Assembly (NCBI GenBank): GCA_915275065.1
Contig: CAJZGD010000030.1
Span: 1 to 15,025, forward strand
Reading direction: 5' to 3'
Origin: an uncultured Corynebacterium sp.
GTDB lineage: Bacteria > Actinomycetota > Actinomycetes > Mycobacteriales > Mycobacteriaceae
DNA length: 15,025 nucleotides
The translations under genes and the position numbers were made by a program. Each line of letters begins with the position of its first letter. Position 1 is the first letter of the stretch. The notes beneath the pieces were generated by a model. That model saw only the letters and a list, made by a program, of their open reading frames with translations. It did no database searches and was not told the origin of the DNA. This document shows positions 7,375 to 14,191 of the stretch, piece after piece.

Positions 7375-8187
7375 ATGACCAGAACAAAATTAGTAACCAC
7401 ATGCGTAACCACCATCTTCGTAGCACTATCACTCGTAGCCTGCGACCAAAATGGTGGTAGCTCCTTCACCCGCAAATCAACCACAACCAACAGCCAACAA
7501 TCGCCTGTCGACGACGGGACCAGCAGCAACGAGGAAGAAAACGAACTCCCTGACGACGCTGACACCGGCGACGCCACCGGCCAGCCGGCACCGGCGCTCT
7601 CCGCAGTCGATATTGATGCTGCTCGTGCCGCCCTCAGTAGCCTCCCCACCCGCGGTTTCAGCCCCAACGTCCCCAAATACGACCGGAACGAATTCGGCAA
7701 ACCCTGGAGCGACGACGTCAGCGTAGACAGCGGCCATAACGGTTGCGACACCCGCAACGACATTCTGGCCCGCGACCTTACCGACGTGGAATTCAAACCC
7801 GCCAAACGCAACTGCGTCGTGACCAAGGGCAAACTCAACGACCCCTACACCAACACCACCATTGACTTCAAACGCGGAAGAAAAACCAGCGACCTGGTCC
7901 CCATCGACCACGTAGTGGCCCTAGGGGACGCCTGGTATTCGGGCGCCTACCAGTGGGATGCGGACCGCCGACGAAACTTCGCCAACGACCCCATCAACCT
8001 CCAGGCCACCAACCGGGAATCCAACACCCAAAAATCCGCTAAAAACGCCGCCGAATGGCTCCCGCCAAACACCGCCTACCAGTGTGAATACGTGGGCCGG
8101 CAAATCACCATCAAATCCACCTACGGGCTCAGCGTCACCCCGGCGGAAAAAACCGCAATGGAGAAAGTGCTCGCCACCTGCTCCTAA
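7375..8187 (+). CDS. lipoprotein with HNH endonuclease (DUF1524/GmrSD C-terminal-like) domain
   Basis: This 270-residue protein is predicted to be exported and lipid-anchored: after MTRTK comes a hydrophobic stretch ending in the lipobox LVAC with Cys23, followed by Asp. A Thr/Ser/acidic low-complexity spacer (27-75) leads to the folded domain. From about residue 90 it carries the conserved set of secreted actinobacterial HNH proteins: GFSPNVPKYDRNEFGKPWSDD, SGHNGCDTRNDILARDL, PIDHVVALGDAWYSGA with His179 as the expected general base, FANDPINLQAT with Asn208, and KSAKNAAEWLPPN. Cys124, Cys147, Cys237 and Cys269 could form disulfides outside the cell. The likely action is cleavage of extracellular nucleic acid; this is family inference. 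ATG 7375 is chosen over ATG 7342 because the signal peptide starts there and a -10 box precedes it. Confidence 0.88.
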   Translation: MTRTKLVTTCVTTIFVALSLVACDQNGGSSFTRKSTTTNSQQSPVDDGTSSNEEENELPDDADTGDATGQPAPALSAVDIDAARAALSSLPTRGFSPNVPKYDRNEFGKPWSDDVSVDSGHNGCDTRNDILARDLTDVEFKPAKRNCVVTKGKLNDPYTNTTIDFKRGRKTSDLVPIDHVVALGDAWYSGAYQWDADRRRNFANDPINLQATNRESNTQKSAKNAAEWLPPNTAYQCEYVGRQITIKSTYGLSVTPAEKTAMEKVLATCS

Positions 8188-8782
8188 ACCCCCACACATG
8201 ACCAGTTGACGTGTCCCTCACATGCCCAGGGGTGCGGCCGACGCGCTTTGTGGCCGGCACGGCAACTGGGCACGGCAGCCGCAGGCGACAGCCAATACCC
8301 GCAGCCATGCCGCAAGCAGGTTATGGGCGTATTCTGGCCCGGCGCCGGGTTCGTTGCGGCCCGAGCGTAGCCGCGGATGCCGGCCTGCGAACTGGCCACA
8401 CACCAACACTGCGGCATCTGCCGACAGCAGGCGGCTGGGTTTTCGGCGACCCCGCAGCCTGCCACCAGCCCGGGGCCTGCCCACGCAATTCCGCATGCTA
8501 TGAAACATTGACCATCATCACCGGCCTTTCCTTAACGTGCTCTTATCCAATGATGGGGGAGGAGGGGTAGCATATAAAACATGCCAAATGGGAAAATCTT
8601 TCGAACAACCATTCACCAATAATGGCTAAGCATTCGCCGCAACAAACTCGCCCATCCCAGGCATATCCCCACCACATTCCCCTAACAACAGGTTCGAAAA
8701 CAATTTCTGGCACAGAAATCCCACCCGGTACAGCGTGGCCGGTTTGGAATGCCCGTATAGTTATCGAATACCCTTGATAAGT
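8188..8782. other. 595-bp gene-free stretch with G+C-rich hairpins
   Basis: I find no credible gene here. The reading frames present are short, mutually overlapping on both strands, Cys/Arg/Pro-rich and match no family I know. The first part (about 8215-8500) is strongly G+C-rich and holds several dyads: CGGCC…GGCCG (8235-8256), the perfect palindrome CCCGGCGCCGGG (8338-8349) and a longer imperfect hairpin (8427-8462). The second part (about 8560-8782) is A+T-richer and ends in the promoter region of the next gene. It contains TTTCGAAC at 8599-8606 and its inverted copy at 8692-8699. No clear terminator follows the lipoprotein gene. Decayed gene, intergenic repeat or structured RNA are all possible. 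Confidence 0.6.
8756..8774 (+). promoter_or_regulatory. candidate promoter of the DoxX-type membrane protein gene
   Basis: Two boxes are possible. TATAGT (8756-8761) would give a leader of about 15 bases. TACCCT (8769-8774) ends 9 bases before the ATG, matching the leaderless pattern seen elsewhere in the window, and has TTGGAA 19 bases upstream as a possible -35. The sequence does not decide between them. Confidence 0.4.
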
Positions 8783-9874
8783 ATGAGCGACAACACTAAC
8801 AATTCTCATCAACACAACCCCTTCGCTAACCAATTCCCCACATTCGACGGGCAACGAAAACCCGCCACCCCAGCATCCGACGTCTACAACCGGGCCGGCC
8901 GGGTCGTACCAGAAGAAATCACCCCCAATAAACCTAGGAAAACCGACAACGACACCACCGTGATGGCCACATCACAACAAGACCTATCCGCAAACGTGTT
9001 CGGAAACACTTCCGGTGACGAGTCGAAAACCCCCCAATATTTCCCACCCACATCCAGGCCCGCACAACAACAGCAGTCGACGGCGGATGACTACGACGAC
9101 TCCTCATATTTCGCCACCGCCGAACTCACCCGCGACGACAGCTACGCGCCGGGCGGCCCCAATAGTCCCGGTAACCCTGATCCGGTGGACGACTATGAGG
9201 ACTACGACGATTATGAAGAGTCCTATCCCACCACATCCGAAAACGAGGCGATTCCCACACCAGGGCCTTCGCCGGTGGTGGCGGCGCCAGCCATGGCCCG
9301 GGACCGGCAAATCGTCAACGAGGAATTCCTCAACGCACGATCCAAAGATGAGCCCAAAGAAAAACGCGGCACCCTGGACTTTGGGCTGTTGTTAGTGCGG
9401 GCGATTATCTCCACCTACCTCATCATCGTGTCGGTGAGCACGTTCTTCCAGATCGGTGCAAACCCCGGCCTCACCGGCCTGCAACACGACTTCGCCACCT
9501 ACACGTTCGGCTCCGCCCTGTCGATCATTATCCCCACCCTGCAGCTGGCTGCCGGAGTTTTCCTCCTATGCGGCCTGCTCAGCCCGGTGGCCACCGCATT
9601 GGTGATTACCGTGTGTGGTTTCAGCACCCTGCACGCCATTGATAAACAACCCAATTTCAGCGTGCTCAGCCCTAACGACTCGGTGTGGTTGAGCGTGCTG
9701 CTCACCGCGCTGGCGTTCGCCATGGTGTTCACCGGCCCGGGCACCATATCATTCGACCGCAGCCGGGGTTGGTCCCGCCGGCCGTTGGCGTCCTCCTGGA
9801 TTTTCGCCGCCGTCGGGCTGGTTGGTGCCGCCGCCCTGTGGTGGTTTGGTGCGGGCGCAAACCCTTTTCATTAA
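8783..9874 (+). CDS. DoxX-like membrane protein with long acidic disordered N-terminus
   Basis: This 363-residue protein has two distinct halves. Residues 1-195 are hydrophilic, low in complexity, rich in Pro, Asn, Thr, Ser, Asp and Glu, with Q-runs (95-98) and an acidic-tyrosine tract DDYEDYDDYEESY (136-148); they carry no signal peptide and look disordered, hence cytoplasmic. Residues 197-363 are membranous, with hydrophobic segments at about 200-222, 243-263, 268-285, 301-318 and 338-356, in the four-helix DoxX/SURF4-like pattern (LLLVRAIIS…, QLAAGVFLLCGLLSP) plus one extra helix. DoxX-type proteins are membrane subunits linked to quinone or thiol redox systems, but the function here is unknown. 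ATG 8783 (MSDNTNNSHQ) is chosen because the alternative upstream start at 8735 would lie before the -10 boxes. It ends at its own terminator. Confidence 0.75.
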   Translation: MSDNTNNSHQHNPFANQFPTFDGQRKPATPASDVYNRAGRVVPEEITPNKPRKTDNDTTVMATSQQDLSANVFGNTSGDESKTPQYFPPTSRPAQQQQSTADDYDDSSYFATAELTRDDSYAPGGPNSPGNPDPVDDYEDYDDYEESYPTTSENEAIPTPGPSPVVAAPAMARDRQIVNEEFLNARSKDEPKEKRGTLDFGLLLVRAIISTYLIIVSVSTFFQIGANPGLTGLQHDFATYTFGSALSIIIPTLQLAAGVFLLCGLLSPVATALVITVCGFSTLHAIDKQPNFSVLSPNDSVWLSVLLTALAFAMVFTGPGTISFDRSRGWSRRPLASSWIFAAVGLVGAAALWWFGAGANPFH

Positions 9875-9885
9875 GCTTGTCGACG

Positions 9886-9898
9886 CCCCAAGGTGGGG
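9886..9898 (+). terminator. short terminator after the DoxX-type gene
   Basis: CCCCA-AGG-TGGGG forms a 5-bp G+C-rich stem with a 3-base loop, followed by TTTAT, 11 bases past the stop. The opposite strand lacks a T-run after the stem, so it should serve only the + strand gene. The stem is short, hence moderate confidence. Confidence 0.5.
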
Positions 9899-9902
9899 TT
9901 TA

Positions 9903-10631
9903 TCACCAGTCGTCATCATCATAGGGTGGGCGAGGGTCATCCGGGGACCGTTCGGCAAAGAAAATATCAAGAAGCTCTTTGCCGTTAGCAGGCTGAGTAC
10001 CAGTATCGTCATCAACCCATAAACCCTTGGCTGGTTCAATGGTCCAGGCAATGTCCTCCCAGGAATACCCGCGGTGGTAGGCCTGGTACGCCATATCAAT
10101 GGCATCTATCCGATCGTCGCCATCTTCGTGGAATTTACGCATGGCGGGAAGCGGGTTTTCCACCGGAATATTATCGACAAGATCCCAATCACCAGGGGTA
10201 ATATGCTCATTTATGGTGTAGTCGCACCAGGAGGTTTCGTCAATATAGGGCAGTAATTCCGGCGGGGTCATGATGATATCAGCCACCGCGCACCGGCCGG
10301 TGTCAAACCCGCGGGCTTTTAACGCTTTTGTGCCACAAACATAGGGGGTTGGATGTCGGTGCTCTGGCGGGATGGTGGGGAAAGCGATCAACCAATCCAG
10401 GTAAATATCATCGGCCAGGTGGCCACCGACAAGTTTGGTGTAGTACGCGTATTGCATGTACTTAGCAGAAGCACATGGTGTTTTGTCGGAGTGACCGTGG
10501 TACAAGTACCGTTGCATTCCCGGCGGGCTGCAGATAAAACCGGTGCGGATAGCATCGGAAAACTCTCGATCGGATAGCTGGGATGAAAGAAGAAACCCGC
10601 GCTGTTTCGCCGCTAATTCCTGGTAATCCAT
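9903..10631 (-). CDS. uncharacterised acidic protein with possible AbiEi-like N-terminal helix-turn-helix
   Basis: I do not recognise this 242-residue protein as a whole. It has no signal peptide or membrane segment, so it is probably cytoplasmic. The first 45 residues, YQELAAKQRGFLLSSQL…DAIRTGF…RYLYHG, follow the pattern of the AbiEi-type N-terminal winged helix (LAxxxGxxxxxQL…I…G…RxxxGxY) found in type IV antitoxins and orphan regulators. The middle (50-200) has several Cys (53, 99, 114, 136) and motifs such as TPYVCGTKALKARGFD and CAVADIIMTPPELLPYI. The tail is acidic, ending YDDDDW. No AbiEii-type nucleotidyltransferase toxin gene lies beside it. Its ATG is preceded by GGTGGT, a weak ribosome-binding site. 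It runs convergent to the DoxX gene and downstream of the GT87 gene. It looks genuinely coding from its composition and length. Confidence 0.7.
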   Translation of the reverse strand: MDYQELAAKQRGFLLSSQLSDREFSDAIRTGFICSPPGMQRYLYHGHSDKTPCASAKYMQYAYYTKLVGGHLADDIYLDWLIAFPTIPPEHRHPTPYVCGTKALKARGFDTGRCAVADIIMTPPELLPYIDETSWCDYTINEHITPGDWDLVDNIPVENPLPAMRKFHEDGDDRIDAIDMAYQAYHRGYSWEDIAWTIEPAKGLWVDDDTGTQPANGKELLDIFFAERSPDDPRPPYDDDDW

Positions 10632-10695
10632 ACCACCATCATGCCCGTGGTTGGCGGGGTCGCGTTTCTCGATGCTTATCGACGTATTCCGTCAC

Positions 10696-10744
10696 CGCTG
10701 CCAACGTCTGCTTGCTATAGCTAACAATCCCGCTAGTGGCAGCG
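10696..10744. repeat. inverted repeat with nested palindrome between the GT87 and 242-residue protein genes
   Basis: CGCTGCCA at 10696-10703 and TGGCAGCG at 10737-10744 form a perfect 8-bp inverted repeat with a 33-base spacer that itself contains the palindrome GCTATAGC (10714-10721). It lies in the 122-bp gap between two - strand genes. There is no T-run, so a terminator is unlikely; an operator or promoter region for the downstream gene fits the position but is unproven. Confidence 0.45.
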
Positions 10745-10753
10745 TCGACAAGC

Positions 10754-12040
10754 TCAGCGAGTAGGGGAAACCTGGTCGGGCCGGGTCAAATCCATGATCC
10801 GCGGCATGGCCACGCACAGCATGACGGTGAGCATCAGGCACCAGAAGAAATAATCGTCCATAAAAATCTTCATAAACAGGTGCTGCTGAAAATCCTGGTC
10901 CCCGGTGGGATCCCCCAGCCACCATTGCGGCGGTACCGTCAGCGTGAAGAAGCTAAGAATCGCGGCGGTCACCAGGCCGTCACGGCTGCGCAGCCGCCAA
11001 CTGTAATGCCACAACACGATCAGCCACAGCGGCAACCACACCCAGTGGTGGTTCCACGAAATCGGAGAAATCAACAGCATCAACGCCGAATTAGCGAACG
11101 CCGCAAGGAGGAACAAATCCCGGTTCAGCAGGGCTTTAATAATGAAAAAGAACGCGGCAATCGTGATGAAAACCAGCACCAACCAAATAATATTAATGAG
11201 GCTGCTGGCGGCGTTCGCGGCATCGTTCGACGGCCACAACCGGGTGATAACCCCCTTGATGGACTGGTTAGAAATATAGGCTATATTCACCCCAATCTTG
11301 GAGTTATCATTCATGATGAAAATCGCCCGGGTGTAAAAATCCACCGTCTCCCGGGTGTTATACAATGCCGCAACCCCGGTGGCCCCCAGGAACCCCACGA
11401 TCGCCGAGGCGATCGCCCGCCAATCCTTCTTTATCAGGAACACAAACAGCATCACCACCGGCGTGAGCTTAATGGCGGCAGCCACCCCAATCAGCCACCC
11501 CTGGGGGATGCGCCGGCGCCGGGGAACCAGGTCCAAAAACACCAGCACCAGCAGCCACATATTGATCTGCCCGAAGGACGCATTGGCCCGCACCGGCTCC
11601 GACAACAGTATGAGCCCCCACGCCCAACTGGTGAGCAGCAACGCCAACCCGGTGTCACGCAGTAAATTTTGGGCCAAAAACCATATGCACACCAGCATGA
11701 AGACCGCGGAAAGAACCACCATGGCATAGCCCGCCCCCACATCCGTCAAGAGAGTAAACGGGGCCAGCAGCAGGGCCGCAAACGGTGGGTAAATAAACGG
11801 CAGTTTGAGGCCGAACACTTCGAACGGCTCCCCGTAAAGACTCCCGCCATCCACATAGGCTTGAGCGCCCGCCCGGTACACCATCATGTCAATCCGGTCG
11901 GTGGTGCTGAGCACCTGCACCACCATGACCATGATTGATGCCAGGAAACCGCAGATGGTGAGGCTCCGCACCACGATTTTTGTCGAAAATGCGGATTCAA
12001 TGGCTTCGAGCAGCAGGGTTAATGTTTTATTGGCAGTCAC
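10754..12040 (-). CDS. GT87 family glycosyltransferase (DUF2029), polyprenyl-phosphate-mannose-dependent type
   Basis: This 428-residue integral membrane GT-C glycosyltransferase has about ten or more hydrophobic segments. Family features are the first extracytoplasmic loop with TDRIDMMVYRAGAQ (Asp51 or Asp48 as the likely catalytic acidic residue), GGSLYGEPF, FIYPPFAALLLAP (83-95), FGQIN (156-160) and SPISWNHHWVW (325-335). In Corynebacterineae GT87 enzymes add mannose or arabinose from polyprenyl-phosphate donors to lipomannan, lipoarabinomannan or arabinogalactan outside the membrane; which linkage this one makes cannot be told. I chose the GTG at 12040 rather than a TTG at 12148 because the upstream stretch does not look like this family, a possible -10 box (TACACT) lies between them, and AAGGAT precedes the GTG by 12 bases. 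It is downstream of ilvD on the same strand. Confidence 0.85.
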   Translation of the reverse strand: MTANKTLTLLLEAIESAFSTKIVVRSLTICGFLASIMVMVVQVLSTTDRIDMMVYRAGAQAYVDGGSLYGEPFEVFGLKLPFIYPPFAALLLAPFTLLTDVGAGYAMVVLSAVFMLVCIWFLAQNLLRDTGLALLLTSWAWGLILLSEPVRANASFGQINMWLLVLVFLDLVPRRRRIPQGWLIGVAAAIKLTPVVMLFVFLIKKDWRAIASAIVGFLGATGVAALYNTRETVDFYTRAIFIMNDNSKIGVNIAYISNQSIKGVITRLWPSNDAANAASSLINIIWLVLVFITIAAFFFIIKALLNRDLFLLAAFANSALMLLISPISWNHHWVWLPLWLIVLWHYSWRLRSRDGLVTAAILSFFTLTVPPQWWLGDPTGDQDFQQHLFMKIFMDDYFFWCLMLTVMLCVAMPRIMDLTRPDQVSPTR

Positions 12041-12052
12041 TGGTCGCTGACG

Positions 12053-12092
12053 ATCCTTGGTTGAGAGGCGGTATGCTTGCACGGCAAGTGTA
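12053..12092 (-). promoter_or_regulatory. candidate -10 box and ribosome-binding site of the GT87 gene
   Basis: On the - strand TACACT (12087-12092) fits the TAnAnT -10 consensus, and AAGGAT (12053-12058) is a plausible ribosome-binding site 12 bases before the GTG at 12040. Together they favour the shorter start. The site lies in the 205-bp gap after ilvD, in which I see no convincing T-tailed terminator. Confidence 0.35.
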
Positions 12093-12245
12093 ACGCACGC
12101 CCCGAAACGCCGACCAATAGCTGGCCCACACCACCGGTCGGCCAGCAAGTTGCGGCGAGCGCGACCTAAGGCCTACCCGGTGCCCATTACCCGCCTGCAC
12201 GGGCCATAGGCCATGGCGTTTTCGGGTCAGGAACGGTGGGGGTGG

Positions 12246-14087
12246 TTAGTCGACCAGCCGCACCGCGCCCTTATCGGCGCTGGTCGCCATTTTCGCATAG
12301 GCCCGCAGCGCCTTCGACACCTGCCGGTCCCGGCTGTGCGGCGTCCACGGCTTTTCCCGGGACAGCATTTCCTGCCGTCGCCGCTCGATCACATCGTCGG
12401 GCACATTGAGGGTGAGCATCCGGTTCTTCACCGAAATTGTGATCGAATCACCGTTCTCAATCAGCCCAATCAGCCCGCCGTGGGCGGCCTCGGGGGACAT
12501 GTGGCCGATAGACAGCCCGGACGTGCCCCCAGAGAACCGGCCGTCAGTGATGAGCGCGCACTTTTTACCCAGGCCAGCGCCCTTTAAGAACGATGTGGGG
12601 TGCAGCATTTCCTGCATGCCTGGGCCCCCGGCTGGCCCCTCGTAGCGGATGACCACCACCTCACCGGGCTGCACCTCACGCTTGAGGATCGTGGACACCG
12701 CCTCCTCCTGGGATTCGCACACCCGTGCGGGACCGGTGAATTCCCATAATTCCTCATCCACGCCGGCGGTTTTCAGCACAGACCCGTCGGGGGAGAGGTT
12801 GCCGCGCAAAATAACCAACCCACCGTTTTCGGAATAGGCGTGCTCCATGTCGTGGATACACCCATTGACCACATCCAGGTCCAGGGACTCCCACCTGGTG
12901 GACTGGCTGAACGGCTCCGTGGTGCGCACCCCACCAGGTGCGGCGTGGAACAGTTCGATCGCCTGGTCAATGGTCTTACCGCTGCGAATATCCCAGTCGT
13001 TGAGCCACCCATCCACCGTGTCGTAGGCGACGGTGTGCACATCTTCGTTGAGCAGGCCGGCGCGGCGCAACTCCCCCAGGATGGCGGGGATACCGCCGGC
13101 CCGGTGCACGTCTTCAATGTGGTAGGTGCCATTAGGGGCAACCTTCGAAATGCAGGGGATGCGGTGAGAAAGCTCATCAATGTCAGCGAGGGTGAAATCA
13201 ATGTCACCCTCCTGCGCGGCGGCCAAGGTGTGGAGCACCGTGTTCGTGGACCCGCCCATGGCCATGTCGAGGGCCATGGCGTTACAGAACGCGGCCTTCG
13301 TGGCGATATTGCGGGGGAGGACGGATTCGTCTTCCTCACCGTAGTAGCGGCGACACAAATCCACAATCATTTCGCCGGCCTGTTCGAACAGTTGGCGGCG
13401 GGCGGTGTGGGTGGCCAGGGTGGTGCCGTTCCCCGGCAGTGAAAGCCCCAATGCCTCCGTCAGGCAGTTCATCGAGTTCGCGGTAAACATGCCCGAGCAG
13501 GAACCGCAGGTGGGGCAGGCGGATGCCTCAATGGCATGCAAATCCTGGTCGGAAACATCCTCCGAGGCAGAGGCAGTAATCGCCGTAATAAGGTCCGTGG
13601 GGGTGTGGGCTATGCCATCAACGGCCACGACCTTCCCGGCCTCCATGGGCCCACCAGACACAAACACGGCGGGAATATTCAACCGGAGGGCAGCATTGAG
13701 CATGCCGGGGGTGATTTTATCGCAGTTAGAGATGCACACCATGGCGTCGGCGGTGTGGGCATTGCACATGTATTCGACCGAATCGGCGATGATCTCCCGG
13801 GACGGGAGGGAATACAGCATACCGCCGTGGCCCATGGCAATACCATCGTCGACAGCAATGGTATTGAATTCTTTCGGCACCCCACCGGCGGCCCGGACAG
13901 CGTCGGCCACAATGTCGCCAACGTTTTTCAAATGCACGTGGCCGGGCACGAATTGGGTGTATGAGTTCACAATGGCGACGATGGGCTTGCCGAATTCGTG
14001 TTCTTGAGTGCCGGTGGCGCGCCAAAGAGCGCGGGCCCCGGACGCATTACGGCCAACAGTGGTCACGCGGGATCGAAGCGGAAACAT
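12246..14087 (-). CDS. ilvD: dihydroxy-acid dehydratase
   Basis: IlvD dehydrates 2,3-dihydroxy-3-methylbutanoate and 2,3-dihydroxy-3-methylpentanoate to the 2-keto acids that give valine, leucine and isoleucine (and pantothenate). The 613-residue product is full length. Hallmarks are NSYTQFVPGHVHLKNVG (41-57), AVDDGIAMGHGGM, the cluster region VCISNCDKITPGM with Cys122, and ACPTCGSCSGMFTANSMNC with Cys191, Cys194 and Cys197; the C-terminus has ALITDGRFSGGTSGLSIGH and ends ALRAYAKMATSADKGAVRLVD. The lack of a Cys near position 50 and the overall likeness to E. coli IlvD suggest the oxygen-sensitive [4Fe-4S] class. Only Fe-S ligation, not cluster type, can be supported directly. ATG 14087 (MFPLRSRVTTVGRN) fits the family N-terminus. 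The gene follows the PH-domain gene on the same strand. Confidence 0.98.
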   Translation of the reverse strand: MFPLRSRVTTVGRNASGARALWRATGTQEHEFGKPIVAIVNSYTQFVPGHVHLKNVGDIVADAVRAAGGVPKEFNTIAVDDGIAMGHGGMLYSLPSREIIADSVEYMCNAHTADAMVCISNCDKITPGMLNAALRLNIPAVFVSGGPMEAGKVVAVDGIAHTPTDLITAITASASEDVSDQDLHAIEASACPTCGSCSGMFTANSMNCLTEALGLSLPGNGTTLATHTARRQLFEQAGEMIVDLCRRYYGEEDESVLPRNIATKAAFCNAMALDMAMGGSTNTVLHTLAAAQEGDIDFTLADIDELSHRIPCISKVAPNGTYHIEDVHRAGGIPAILGELRRAGLLNEDVHTVAYDTVDGWLNDWDIRSGKTIDQAIELFHAAPGGVRTTEPFSQSTRWESLDLDVVNGCIHDMEHAYSENGGLVILRGNLSPDGSVLKTAGVDEELWEFTGPARVCESQEEAVSTILKREVQPGEVVVIRYEGPAGGPGMQEMLHPTSFLKGAGLGKKCALITDGRFSGGTSGLSIGHMSPEAAHGGLIGLIENGDSITISVKNRMLTLNVPDDVIERRRQEMLSREKPWTPHSRDRQVSKALRAYAKMATSADKGAVRLVD

Positions 14088-14098
14088 AAACTAGTCTT

Positions 14099-14109
14099 CT
14101 TATAATCGT
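14099..14109 (-). promoter_or_regulatory. A+T-rich candidate -10 region of ilvD
   Basis: On the - strand the sequence TACGATTATAAG lies 12-23 bases before the ilvD ATG and contains the overlapping candidates TACGAT and TATAAG. It is the only A+T-rich box in the 104-bp gap between the PH-domain gene and ilvD. AAGAAG, a weak ribosome-binding site, follows at once, so the exact promoter geometry is uncertain. No attenuator or leader-peptide structure is apparent. Confidence 0.4.
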
Positions 14110-14191
14110 ATGTGGGTGCGGCGGGTGTGGGTGTCCCCGCACGTATCGAGTCAGAGTGTGTTCTTAGCCTATACCGCGCCGTGGCGTGCTG

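Noticed and set aside
8184..8508. Two overlapping - strand frames of 93 and 96 residues in the gene-free stretch
   Set aside because: They overlap each other, are Cys/Arg/Trp-rich, and neither has a start signal or recognisable motif.
8211..8570. 119-residue + strand frame in the gene-free stretch
   Set aside because: It starts at GTG without promoter or ribosome-binding site, overlaps similar frames on both strands and has an atypical composition.
8685..8702. GGTTCGAAAAC resembling a tRNA T-loop
   Set aside because: The flanking bases cannot form a T-stem, and no anticodon or acceptor arms are present.
8543..8854. 103-residue - strand frame upstream of and overlapping the DoxX gene
   Set aside because: It reads somewhat naturally but covers the DoxX promoter and start on the opposite strand, has no start signals and matches no family.
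10736..11665. 309-residue + strand frame opposite the GT87 gene
   Set aside because: It is Gln/His/Pro/Arg-rich in the manner of antisense frames, while the - strand frame has clear membrane helices and GT87 motifs.
12188..12225. GCCAT/ATGGC and CCCG/CGGG hairpins after ilvD as a terminator
   Set aside because: The stems are only 4-5 bp with no T-run on the - strand; not enough to call.
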